Shown: positions 7,780 through 15,331 of the stretch, one piece after another | How positions within the stretch are numbered: the first letter of the stretch is position 1 | Layout: every line of letters starts with the position of its first letter | NCBI RefSeq assembly: GCF_902833225.1 | Contig: NZ_CADFEI010000010.1 | Coordinates: forward strand, 186,001 to 250,000 | Source of the DNA: Burkholderia sp. BCC1644 | GTDB lineage: Bacteria > Pseudomonadota > Gammaproteobacteria > Burkholderiales > Burkholderiaceae | Direction: 5' to 3' | Length of the DNA: 64,000 nucleotides | The notes under the pieces: generated by a model | What the model saw: only the letters and a program-made list of their open reading frames with translations | The model's database searches: none | Told to the model about the DNA's origin: nothing | Program-made: the position numbers and the translations under genes

Positions 7780-8568
7780 TTACTTGGTCGAGATGTCGAT
7801 ATCGCCGAAATACTTCAGGCCGAGCGTCTTCACCGTGCCGTCCGCCTTCAGCTTGTCGATCGCCGCGTCGAGCTTCGCCTTCAGTGCGTCGTCGCCCTTG
7901 CGCAAGCCGAATGCGATGCCGCTGCCGAGGATCTTGTCGTCGTGCACGGGCTGGCCGACGAACGAGAAACCCTTGCCGTCCGGGCGCGACAGGAAGCCGC
8001 GCTGGCCGGACGGTGCGAGCACGAGCGTCGCGTCGAGGCGGCCCGCGACCAGGTCCGCGTACGCCTGGTTCTGGTCCTGGTACGCGACGATCGCGATGCC
8101 GGCCGGCTCCCAGTGCGCCTTCGCGTAGGTTTCCTGGATCGACGCCTGCAGCACGCCGACGCGCTTGCCCTTCAGCGATTCGGGCGTCGGCAGCAGACCG
8201 CTGCCGGTACGGGCGATCAGCTGGGTCGGCACGCGGTAGATGATCGTCGTGAAGTCGATCGCCTGGCGGCGCTGCTCGGTCGCGTTCATCGCCGAATTGA
8301 TCGCGTCGAACTTGCGGCCCTTCAGCGCGGGAATCAGCCCGTCGAACGACGTCTCGACCCATTTGCACGACAGCTTCGCCGTCTGGCAGACGGCATTGCC
8401 GACGTCGATGTCGAAGCCCTGCAGATCGCCGTTCGGCGCTTTCGATTCGAACGGCGGGTATTGCGCTTCAAGGCCGAAACGCAGCGTCTGTGCGTCGGCG
8501 AGCGCCGCGCCGGAGCCGATTGCGCATGCGAGTGCAAACGCGAGTTTCAGGGTGGCCGTGTGCTTCAT
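7780..8568 (-). CDS. Periplasmic lysine/arginine/ornithine-type ABC substrate-binding protein
   Basis: A 262-residue family 3 solute-binding protein. A signal peptide (MKHTATLKLAFALACAIGSG then AALADA) precedes the SBP_bac_3 fold: LRFGLEAQYPPFESKAPNGD, QGFDIDVGNAVCQ, AINSAMNATEQRRQAIDFT and LGSGIAFGLRKGD. These motifs are closest to HisJ/ArgT-type binders of cationic amino acids. No permease or ATPase gene accompanies it, so it must use a transporter encoded elsewhere. It lies between the aminotransferase (62 bp upstream) and the FAD dehydrogenase, pointing to a shared substrate. The ATG at 8568 follows a GGAG-containing leader. Confidence 0.88.
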   Translation of the reverse strand: MKHTATLKLAFALACAIGSGAALADAQTLRFGLEAQYPPFESKAPNGDLQGFDIDVGNAVCQTAKLSCKWVETSFDGLIPALKGRKFDAINSAMNATEQRRQAIDFTTIIYRVPTQLIARTGSGLLPTPESLKGKRVGVLQASIQETYAKAHWEPAGIAIVAYQDQNQAYADLVAGRLDATLVLAPSGQRGFLSRPDGKGFSFVGQPVHDDKILGSGIAFGLRKGDDALKAKLDAAIDKLKADGTVKTLGLKYFGDIDISTK

Positions 8569-8629
8569 CGTGATCTCCTGTGACTGGTCGATGCGACGCG
8601 CCCGTCGCCGGGTGCCCGTCGCCGGTTTC

Positions 8630-9784
8630 TTACAGCGAACGCAGCCGCCGCGCGCCTTCGACCAGCGTCGCGTCGTCCTTCGAAAAACTGAGCCGGATCA
8701 CGCCGGCATCGGTGCCGTCGGTATAGAACGCCGACAGCGGAATCGTCGCGACGCGCGCGTCGCGGATCAGGCGCAGCACGAAATCGCTGTCGCTTTCGTC
8801 CGAGAAGTGCCGGAAGCGCGCGAGCATGAAGAACGAGCCTTCGCTCGGCAGCAGCTCGAAACGCGAATCGGCGAGCTCGCGTGCGAGCAGGTCGCGCTTG
8901 GCCTGGTAGAACGCCGACAGGCCGAGATAGCTTTCCGGCCGCGCGAGGATCTCCGCGAACGCGATCTGCATCGGCGTATCGGCCGAGAACACCATGAACT
9001 GGTGCACCTTGCGGATCTCGTCCATCAGTTCGGCCGGCGCGAGGCAATGGCCGACCCGCCAGCCCGTCACGTGGAACGACTTGCCGAACGACGACACGAT
9101 CACGCTGCGCTCGGCCAGCTCGCGGTGGCGCGCGACGCTCTGGTGCTGCGCGCCGTCGAACACGACGTGCTCGTAGACTTCGTCGGACAGCACGACGATG
9201 CCCGTGTCGCGCGTGAGCTGCGCGAGCCGCTCGAGATCGTCGGCCGAGAACACGGTCGCGGTCGGGTTGTGCGGCGAGTTGACGATGATCATCCGCGTGC
9301 GCGGCGTGATCGCGGCCGCCACTTCATCCCAGTTCACGCGGAAATGCTCGGGCGACAGCTTGATCGCGACCGGCGTCGCGCCCTGCAGCCGCACGATCGG
9401 CGCATAGCTGTCGAACGACGGTTCGAAGTAGATCACCTCGTCGCCCGGATGCACGAGCGCGCTGATCGCCGCGTACAGCCCTTCGCTCGCGCTCGCGATC
9501 ACCGTGATCTCGGTCGCCGGGTCGTAGCGCACGCCGTACAGCGCTTCCGTCTTCTCGGCGAGCCGTTCGCGCAGCGCCATCACGCCGGCCATCGGCGCGT
9601 ACTGGTTGTGGCCGTCGCGCATCGCCCGCGCGACGCCTTCGACGAGCGCCGGATCGGGCGCGAAATTCGGCGCGCCTTGCGACAGGTTCAACGCATCGTG
9701 TTGAGCGGCCAGCTGGCCGATCACCGTGAAGATCGTCGTTCCGACGTCGGGCAGCTTCGAACGGGGCGCGGTGGCGCTTCGCAT
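8630..9784 (-). CDS. PLP-dependent aminotransferase, methionine aminotransferase (YbdL)-like
   Basis: A 384-residue fold-type I class I/II aminotransferase. The N-terminus SKLPDVGTTIFTVIGQLAAQ followed by NLSQGAPNF is characteristic of the YbdL/kynurenine-aminotransferase-like group. The Asn-Pro region (VNSPHNPTATVF), the LSDEVYEHVVFDG segment and the PLP-lysine motif SSFGKSFHVTGWRVG are all present. The start at 9784 is supported by GAAGGAGGA five to six bases upstream; the frame stays open to 9967 without a start as good. First gene of a unit with the basic-amino-acid-binding protein and the FAD hydroxyacid dehydrogenase. The in vivo amino donor (methionine, 2-aminoadipate or another) is not readable from sequence. 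Confidence 0.87.
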   Translation of the reverse strand: MRSATAPRSKLPDVGTTIFTVIGQLAAQHDALNLSQGAPNFAPDPALVEGVARAMRDGHNQYAPMAGVMALRERLAEKTEALYGVRYDPATEITVIASASEGLYAAISALVHPGDEVIYFEPSFDSYAPIVRLQGATPVAIKLSPEHFRVNWDEVAAAITPRTRMIIVNSPHNPTATVFSADDLERLAQLTRDTGIVVLSDEVYEHVVFDGAQHQSVARHRELAERSVIVSSFGKSFHVTGWRVGHCLAPAELMDEIRKVHQFMVFSADTPMQIAFAEILARPESYLGLSAFYQAKRDLLARELADSRFELLPSEGSFFMLARFRHFSDESDSDFVLRLIRDARVATIPLSAFYTDGTDAGVIRLSFSKDDATLVEGARRLRSL

Positions 9785-9994
9785 GACTCCTCCTTCTGAT
9801 GTCCTTCGGGCAGGCCCGCGCGGCGTGCGCGGCCCAGCATCTGCCGCATGATTTAGCCCGAGCCAATATCGGCGGACAAACGAAAGTTCGTCATGGCGGC
9901 CATGCGTTTTTCTCATGGCTCGGAGGGAGAAGCACGGAACGGCGAGGCTGACCGACGGGCCCGACATGCGAATCGGGCATTTCCCCTGGAGGCG

Positions 9995-10663
9995 CTACGC
10001 GTCCGCGTCCGCCAGGTACGCGAGCAGCACGGCTCGCAGTTCGCGGCGTTGCACGGCGAAATCGAGCGCGGGCCCGAGCGTCAGCAGGGCCTGCGACAGG
10101 CCGCCGTAGCAGATCGCATGGGCCATCCGGGCGAGCCCGTCGAGCCGCGTGGCCGGCGGCGGATCGGCCGCATGGGCCAGCGCGTCGCGCCACAGCGCGA
10201 CATACGCGTCGTAATGCCGGCGGTACGCGGTGAGCGGCGACACCTGCCGCTCCAGCACGAACAACGCGCCCCACAGCGCCGCGTCGGCGGCGATCGCATC
10301 GACCTGCAGGTCGACGAGCGCGGCCGCGAGTTCGGCCCGCGGCACGCCACGCAAGCGCTCGACCGCGTCGCGCAACCGGTCGGCCAGCGCCAGCACGCGG
10401 CGGTGGATGCAAAGCGCCGCGAGGCTCTGCTTGTCGCCGAAATACTCGTAGAAGGTGCCGATGCTGACGCCCGCGACGGCCGCGATCTCGCGGATCGTCG
10501 CCTTCGCATAGCCGCGTTCGAGCAAAAGCTGAACGAACGCCTGCTGCAACGCATCGGAGCTCGCCTGCGCGCGCGACTGGCGCGGCCGGCGGCGCAAGGC
10601 GGGCGCGGGTTGCGCCGCCGGCTGGCCGGGCGGCGCCGGAACCTGAACATGTCGCGGCGGCAT
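9995..10663 (-). CDS. TetR-family transcriptional regulator
   Basis: A 222-residue regulator. After a Pro/Arg-rich N-terminal tail of about 35 residues, the TetR helix-turn-helix is clear: ATIREIAAVAGVSIGTFYEY and FGDKQSLAALC. The C-terminal ligand-binding region is Ala/Leu/Arg-rich and divergent. The frame extends upstream to 10777, but that would overlap the divergent acyl-CoA dehydrogenase start. ATG 10663 leaves a 119-bp shared promoter region and fits better. The arrangement suggests it represses the acyl-CoA dehydrogenase/ligase pair and responds to an acyl-CoA or fatty acid; this is inference. Confidence 0.82.
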   Translation of the reverse strand: MPPRHVQVPAPPGQPAAQPAPALRRRPRQSRAQASSDALQQAFVQLLLERGYAKATIREIAAVAGVSIGTFYEYFGDKQSLAALCIHRRVLALADRLRDAVERLRGVPRAELAAALVDLQVDAIAADAALWGALFVLERQVSPLTAYRRHYDAYVALWRDALAHAADPPPATRLDGLARMAHAICYGGLSQALLTLGPALDFAVQRRELRAVLLAYLADADA

Positions 10664-10782
10664 ATTTGCTACTCTGAAATCAGCAGGGAATACGTTTACC
10701 GGGAGCCGGAACCCGCGCCGAAGCGCCCTCCGGGCGGCATGACGCCGGCTGCCCGCGAAGCATGAGACCGGAGACACGCCCG

Positions 10783-12435
10783 ATGACCGAATCGACTCAC
10801 GCCGTTACGAACCAGTTCGACGAACTCGTCGACTATAACCTCTTCGCGACGGATATCGCGCTGCGCGACGCGCTCGCCCGGGCAGGCGCCGACTGGGCCA
10901 TGCCGCAGCTCGACGCTTACGGCGCACGGCTCGGCAGCGCCGACACCGCGCGGCTCGCCGACGAAGCCAACCACCACCCGCCGGAACTGAACACGTTCGA
11001 CCGGCGCGGCCGGCGCATCGACCGCGTCGATTTCCACCCGGCGTGGCACGCGCTGCTCGGCCAGTATCGCCACGAAGGCTTCGTGTCGCTCGCGTTCCGC
11101 GAGTCGCGCCGCGGCCGCTGGGCCGCGACCGCCGCCGGCTTCTACCTGCATGGGCAGATCGAGGCCGGCACGCTGTGCCCCGCGACGATGACGCAGGCCG
11201 CGATCCCCGTGCTGCAGAAGGAGCCCGCGCTGTGGGACCTGCTGCGCGACAAGCTCTACAGCGACGCTTACGATCCGCGCGACGTACCGGTCGCCGACAA
11301 GCGCTCGATCTGGTTCGGCATGGGCATGACCGAGAAACAGGGCGGCTCCGACGTGCGCGCGAACACGACGCTCGCCACGCCGGTCGGCGCGGGCGGGCGC
11401 GGCGGCGAATACCGGCTGCGCGGCCACAAGTGGTTCTTCTCCGCGCCGATGTGCGACGCGCACCTCGTCGTCGCGCGCACCGAGGCCGGCAGCCCGTCGT
11501 GCTTCTACGTGCCGCGCTGGCGGCCGGACGGCACGAAGAACGCGGTCGAGATCCAGCGGCTGAAGAACAAGGTCGGCAACCGCAGCAACTCCAGCAGCGA
11601 AATCGAGCTGAACGACGCGTGGGGCATCATGCTCGGCGACGAAGGCCGCGGCATCCCGACCATCATCGAGATGGCCACCTACACGCGGCTGAACTGCGTG
11701 CTCGGCAGCGCGGCGATGCTGCGCCAGGGCGTCGTGCAGGCGATCGCGTACACGCGCCAGCGCCACGCGTTCGGCCGCGCGCTCGCCGAACAGCCGCTGA
11801 TGCGCACCGTGCTCGCCGATCTCGCGCTCGAAAGCGAAGCCGCGCTGTCGCTCTCGATGCGTCTCGCCGACGCGTTCGAACGCGACGACTCGCCGCTCGA
11901 ACGCGCGTGGAAACGCATCGTCACGCCTGCCGCGAAATTCTGGGTCTGCAAGCGCGCGGTCGAGCTGACCGGCGAGGTGATGGAAGTGTTCGGCGGTAAC
12001 GGCTACGTCGACGACGGCCCGATCGCGCGGCTGTTCCGCGAGGCGCCCGTCAACTCGATCTGGGAAGGCTCCGGCAACGTGATGTGCCTCGACGTGCTGC
12101 GCGCGGTGTCGCGCGAGCCCGACGCGGCCGCCGCGCTGTTCGACGAACTCGCCGGCCTCGGCGCGGACGAACCACGCATCCGCGCGGCGCTCGACGCGTT
12201 GCGCGCGATGCTCGCCGCGCCGGCCGACACGCTCGAAGCGTCGGGCCGCGTGTTCGCGCAGCGGCTCGCGCTCGTCGCGCAGGCGTGCCTGCTGCGCCGC
12301 GACGCGCCGGCCGCCGTCGCCGACGCGTTCGTCGCGACACGGCTCGCCGCGCCCGACTGGGGCCGCGTCGCGGGCGGCTTCGATCCGCGCGCGATCGACG
12401 TCGCCGCGCTGCTGCAGCGCGCGTATCCGGCCTGA
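10783..12435 (+). CDS. AidB-type acyl-CoA dehydrogenase
   Basis: A 550-residue flavoprotein of the AidB branch, longer than the usual ~390-residue acyl-CoA dehydrogenases. Visible motifs: TEKQGGSDVRANTT and the middle-domain RLKNKVGNRSNSSSEIELND, both typical of AidB, then AYTRQRHAFGRAL and ELTGEVMEVFGGNGYVDDGP near the FAD site. E. coli AidB (541 aa) binds DNA and has weak isovaleryl-CoA activity. Here the next gene, 50 bp on, is an acyl-CoA ligase and a TetR gene is divergent, so a catabolic role is at least as likely as alkylation defence. Start 10783 was chosen (CCGGAGAC upstream) over an in-frame ATG at 10762. Confidence 0.85.
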   Translation: MTESTHAVTNQFDELVDYNLFATDIALRDALARAGADWAMPQLDAYGARLGSADTARLADEANHHPPELNTFDRRGRRIDRVDFHPAWHALLGQYRHEGFVSLAFRESRRGRWAATAAGFYLHGQIEAGTLCPATMTQAAIPVLQKEPALWDLLRDKLYSDAYDPRDVPVADKRSIWFGMGMTEKQGGSDVRANTTLATPVGAGGRGGEYRLRGHKWFFSAPMCDAHLVVARTEAGSPSCFYVPRWRPDGTKNAVEIQRLKNKVGNRSNSSSEIELNDAWGIMLGDEGRGIPTIIEMATYTRLNCVLGSAAMLRQGVVQAIAYTRQRHAFGRALAEQPLMRTVLADLALESEAALSLSMRLADAFERDDSPLERAWKRIVTPAAKFWVCKRAVELTGEVMEVFGGNGYVDDGPIARLFREAPVNSIWEGSGNVMCLDVLRAVSREPDAAAALFDELAGLGADEPRIRAALDALRAMLAAPADTLEASGRVFAQRLALVAQACLLRRDAPAAVADAFVATRLAAPDWGRVAGGFDPRAIDVAALLQRAYPA

Positions 12436-12485
12436 CGCCGGCCCGTTCACCCTCGTTCGCCTTTGTTCGCCCGCCCGGAGCCCCG

Positions 12486-13994
12486 ATGAACCTCGTCGCC
12501 GCCCTCGACCGCGCCGCCCGTGCGACGCCCGACAAGCCGTTCCTCGTCAGCGAATCCGCGACGATCACCTATGCCGCCGCACGTGAGCGCTCGCACCGCG
12601 CGGCCGCCGTGCTGAGCGCGCTCGGCGTCGCGGCCGGCGACCGCGTCGCCGCGATGTGCTTCAACACGCCGGCCTTCGTCGACCTGATGTTCGGCGCATG
12701 GCGGCTCGGCGCGGCGTTCGTGCCGATCAACCACAAGCTGCAGGCGCCGGAAGTCGACTACGTGCTCGAGCACAGCCGCTGCAAGGCGTTGCTGTTCGAC
12801 GTGGCGCTCGCGCCGGTGGTCGAGCGCCTCGTGCATCCGGCGCGGCGGCTCGTGACCGAGGGCGAACTGGACGGCGTGGCGAACTTCGACACGATGTGCG
12901 CGACGCGCGACGGCCTCCCGGGCATCGAACCGGCCGACGGCGACATCGCGCAGATCCTCTATACGTCCGGCACGACCGGCCGCCCGAAAGGCTGCGTGCA
13001 CAGTCATCGCACCGTGACGCTCGCGGCAATGCAGGCGGCGCTCGCGACCGGCATCGGCCGCAACGAGCGCACGCTGATGGCGATGCCGATCTGGCATTCG
13101 TCGCCACTGAACAACTGGTTCGGCGGCACGCTGTTCGCCGGCGGCACCGTCGTGCTGCTGCGCGAATACCATCCGCTGCGCTTCCTGCAGACCGTCGAGC
13201 GCGAGCGCGTGACGATGTATTTCGGCGCGCCGGTGTCGTACACGCTGCCGCTCGACACGATCGACGGCTTCGGCGCGTTCGACCTGTCGAGCGTGCGCGC
13301 GTGGCTGTATGGCGGCGGCCCGATCGGCGCCGCGCAGGCCGAACGGCTCGCCCAGGCGTATCGCAGCCACGCGTTCTTCCAGGTGTACGGGATGACCGAA
13401 ACGGGGCCGGCCGGCACGACGCTGTATCCGGACGAGCAGATCGCGAAGGCCGGTTCGATCGGCCGCCAGGGCGGCCCGGGCGTCGACCTGCGCGTGGTGC
13501 GGATGGACGGCATCGACGCGCAGCCGGGCGAGACCGGCGAAATCTGGCTGAAGGCCGACTGCATGATGCTCGGCTATCTCGACGACGCGGCCGCGACGCG
13601 CGCCGCGTTCACGCCGGACGGCTGGTATCGCACCGGCGACATCGCGCGGATCGATCAGGATGGCTACCTGTTCATCGTCGACCGGCTGAAGGACATGATC
13701 GTGACGGGCGGCGAGAACGTCTATTCGAAGGAAGTGGAGGACGTACTCAGTGCGCACCCGGACATCGCCGAAGCGGCCGTCGTCGGCGTCCCGCATCCCG
13801 ACTGGGGCGAGACGGTCGTCGCGCACGTCGTGCTGCGCGCGAACGCGGCGCCCGACGCGGATGCGCTGCGCGCGTTCTGCGGCGAGCGGCTGGCCGCATA
13901 CAAGGTTCCGCGCGAGTTCACGTTCGCGCAGGCGCTGCCGCGCACGCCGACCGGCAAGCTGCAGAAGTTCCTGCTGCGCGTGCGCCGGGATTAG
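12486..13994 (+). CDS. AMP-dependent acyl-CoA ligase
   Basis: A 502-residue ANL-superfamily adenylate-forming enzyme: acid + ATP + CoA to acyl-CoA. Motifs in order: the P-loop ILYTSGTTGRPKGCVHSH, the A5 motif FFQVYGMTETGPAGT, A7 GWYRTGDIARIDQDGYLFIV, the hinge DRLKDMIVTGGENVYSKEVE, and the A10 lysine in LPRTPTGKLQKFLLR. The acid is unknown; medium or branched acyl chains fit the AidB-type dehydrogenase next door. The ATG at 12486 follows CCGGAGCCCCG. The frame is open upstream, but that part is the other gene's shadow. A strong terminator 17 bp past the stop ends the unit. Confidence 0.88.
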   Translation: MNLVAALDRAARATPDKPFLVSESATITYAAARERSHRAAAVLSALGVAAGDRVAAMCFNTPAFVDLMFGAWRLGAAFVPINHKLQAPEVDYVLEHSRCKALLFDVALAPVVERLVHPARRLVTEGELDGVANFDTMCATRDGLPGIEPADGDIAQILYTSGTTGRPKGCVHSHRTVTLAAMQAALATGIGRNERTLMAMPIWHSSPLNNWFGGTLFAGGTVVLLREYHPLRFLQTVERERVTMYFGAPVSYTLPLDTIDGFGAFDLSSVRAWLYGGGPIGAAQAERLAQAYRSHAFFQVYGMTETGPAGTTLYPDEQIAKAGSIGRQGGPGVDLRVVRMDGIDAQPGETGEIWLKADCMMLGYLDDAAATRAAFTPDGWYRTGDIARIDQDGYLFIVDRLKDMIVTGGENVYSKEVEDVLSAHPDIAEAAVVGVPHPDWGETVVAHVVLRANAAPDADALRAFCGERLAAYKVPREFTFAQALPRTPTGKLQKFLLRVRRD

Positions 13995-14010
13995 CGCCAG
14001 CCGCGGCAAT

Positions 14011-14048
14011 AAAAAAGCCACCCGGCCTCGACGGCCCGGTGGCTTTTT
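14011..14048. terminator. Bidirectional intrinsic terminator
   Basis: GCCACC/GGTGGC and GGCC/GGCC pairs with one mismatch make an 11-bp stem. It is preceded by A6 (14011-14016) and followed by T5 (14044-14048), so it can end transcripts from both the ligase gene and the convergent binding-protein gene. Confidence 0.85.
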
Positions 14049-14107
14049 CGTGATCGGCCGGGCAGCGACCTTCGCCGCCGCCCGCGCGTCACCTCACATC
14101 AGGCTGC

Positions 14108-15247
14108 TTACTTGCCGCCGATGCTCTTCAGCGGCTTCCACTCGCCCTTCTCGACCTTGTACATCGTGATGCCGCCGTTCTTCAGGTCGCCCTTCGCGTC
14201 ATACGCGACGTGCGTCGACGTCACGCCGGCCATGTCGGACTTCGCGAGCACCGGCAGGTACTTCGCCGGATCGGTCGAGTCAGCCTTCTTCATCGCGTTC
14301 AGCATCGCCATCGCGCCGTCGTACGCGTACGGCGAGTACGTTTGCACGTCTTCGCCGAAACGCTTCTTGTACTTGTCGGCGTAGGTCTTGCCGCCCGGCA
14401 TTTCTTCCAGCGGGAGGCCGGCCAGCGAAGCGATCGTGCCGTCGGCCGCGTTGCCCGCGATCTTCAGGAACGTCGGCGTCTTCACCATTTCGCCGCTCAT
14501 CAGCGGTGCGGCGATGCCGAGCGTCTTCATCTGCTTGACCATCGGCGCTGCCTGCGAATCCGCGCCGCCGTAGTAGACGAGGTCCGGCTTCGTCGACTTG
14601 ATCTTGGTCAGAATCGCCTTGAAGTCGACTGCCTTGTCGTTCGTGAATTCACGGTCGACGATCGTCGCGCCGCCGGCCTTCGCGGCCTTCTCGAACTGGT
14701 CGGCGAGACCCTGGCCGTAGGCCGTGCGGTCGTCGACGATCGCGATCTTCTTCATGCCGAGATCCTTCGACGCGAACGTGCCGGCCACCGAGCCCTGCTG
14801 CGTGTCGGACGTCATCATGCGGAAGGTCGTCTTGTAACCCTGCTGCGTGTATTCCGGCGCCGTCGCCATCGCGATTTCCGGAATGCCCGCGTTCGCGTAG
14901 ATGCGCGAGGCGGGAATCGTCGTGCCCGAGTTGAAGTGGCCGAGCATGCCCTTGATGCCGTCGTCGACCAGCTTCTGCGCGACCGTCGTACCCGTGCGCG
15001 GGTCAGCCTGGTCGTCCTGCGTGTTCAGCACGAACTTCACCGGCTTGCCGCCGATCTTCGGGTTCGTCGCGTTGAAGTCTTCCAGCGCGAGCATGATCCC
15101 GTTCTGCATATCCTTGCCGTAGTGCGCCTGCGCGCCCGTCATCGGCCCTGCGTAACCGATCTTCACGTCATCCGCATGGGCCGTCCCCGCCAGCGACATG
15201 ACGGCGACAAACGTCGCGCCTGCCAGCTTTTTCATCGTGTGTTGCAT
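14108..15247 (-). CDS. Leu/Ile/Val-type ABC substrate-binding protein (orphan)
   Basis: A 379-residue periplasmic type I binding protein of the LivJ/LivK family. The signal peptide ends at about AGTAHADD. The mature start VKIGYAGPMTGAQAHYGKDM, then KFVLNTQDDQADPRTGTTVA and GHFNSGTTIPASRIYANAGI, are standard family blocks. Start 15247 has AAGGAGATGCT directly upstream; a longer frame to 15325 lacks a ribosome site. No liv permease or ATPase gene is adjacent, so it presumably serves one of the Liv permeases encoded elsewhere. It lies 84 bp downstream of putA on the same strand and may be partly co-transcribed. Confidence 0.9.
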   Translation of the reverse strand: MQHTMKKLAGATFVAVMSLAGTAHADDVKIGYAGPMTGAQAHYGKDMQNGIMLALEDFNATNPKIGGKPVKFVLNTQDDQADPRTGTTVAQKLVDDGIKGMLGHFNSGTTIPASRIYANAGIPEIAMATAPEYTQQGYKTTFRMMTSDTQQGSVAGTFASKDLGMKKIAIVDDRTAYGQGLADQFEKAAKAGGATIVDREFTNDKAVDFKAILTKIKSTKPDLVYYGGADSQAAPMVKQMKTLGIAAPLMSGEMVKTPTFLKIAGNAADGTIASLAGLPLEEMPGGKTYADKYKKRFGEDVQTYSPYAYDGAMAMLNAMKKADSTDPAKYLPVLAKSDMAGVTSTHVAYDAKGDLKNGGITMYKVEKGEWKPLKSIGGK

Positions 15248-15331
15248 AGCATCTCCTTGGTACCAGGGTAAATGGAGCGGCTTCGGGATCGCCTTGCCGC
15301 TTCCTATGTTTGATCCGAACGGCAAGGATGA

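Noticed and set aside
10696..12450. A 584-codon minus-strand frame opposite the AidB-type gene
   Set aside because: Shadow frame with Arg/Ala/Val-rich composition; the plus strand carries a full acyl-CoA dehydrogenase.
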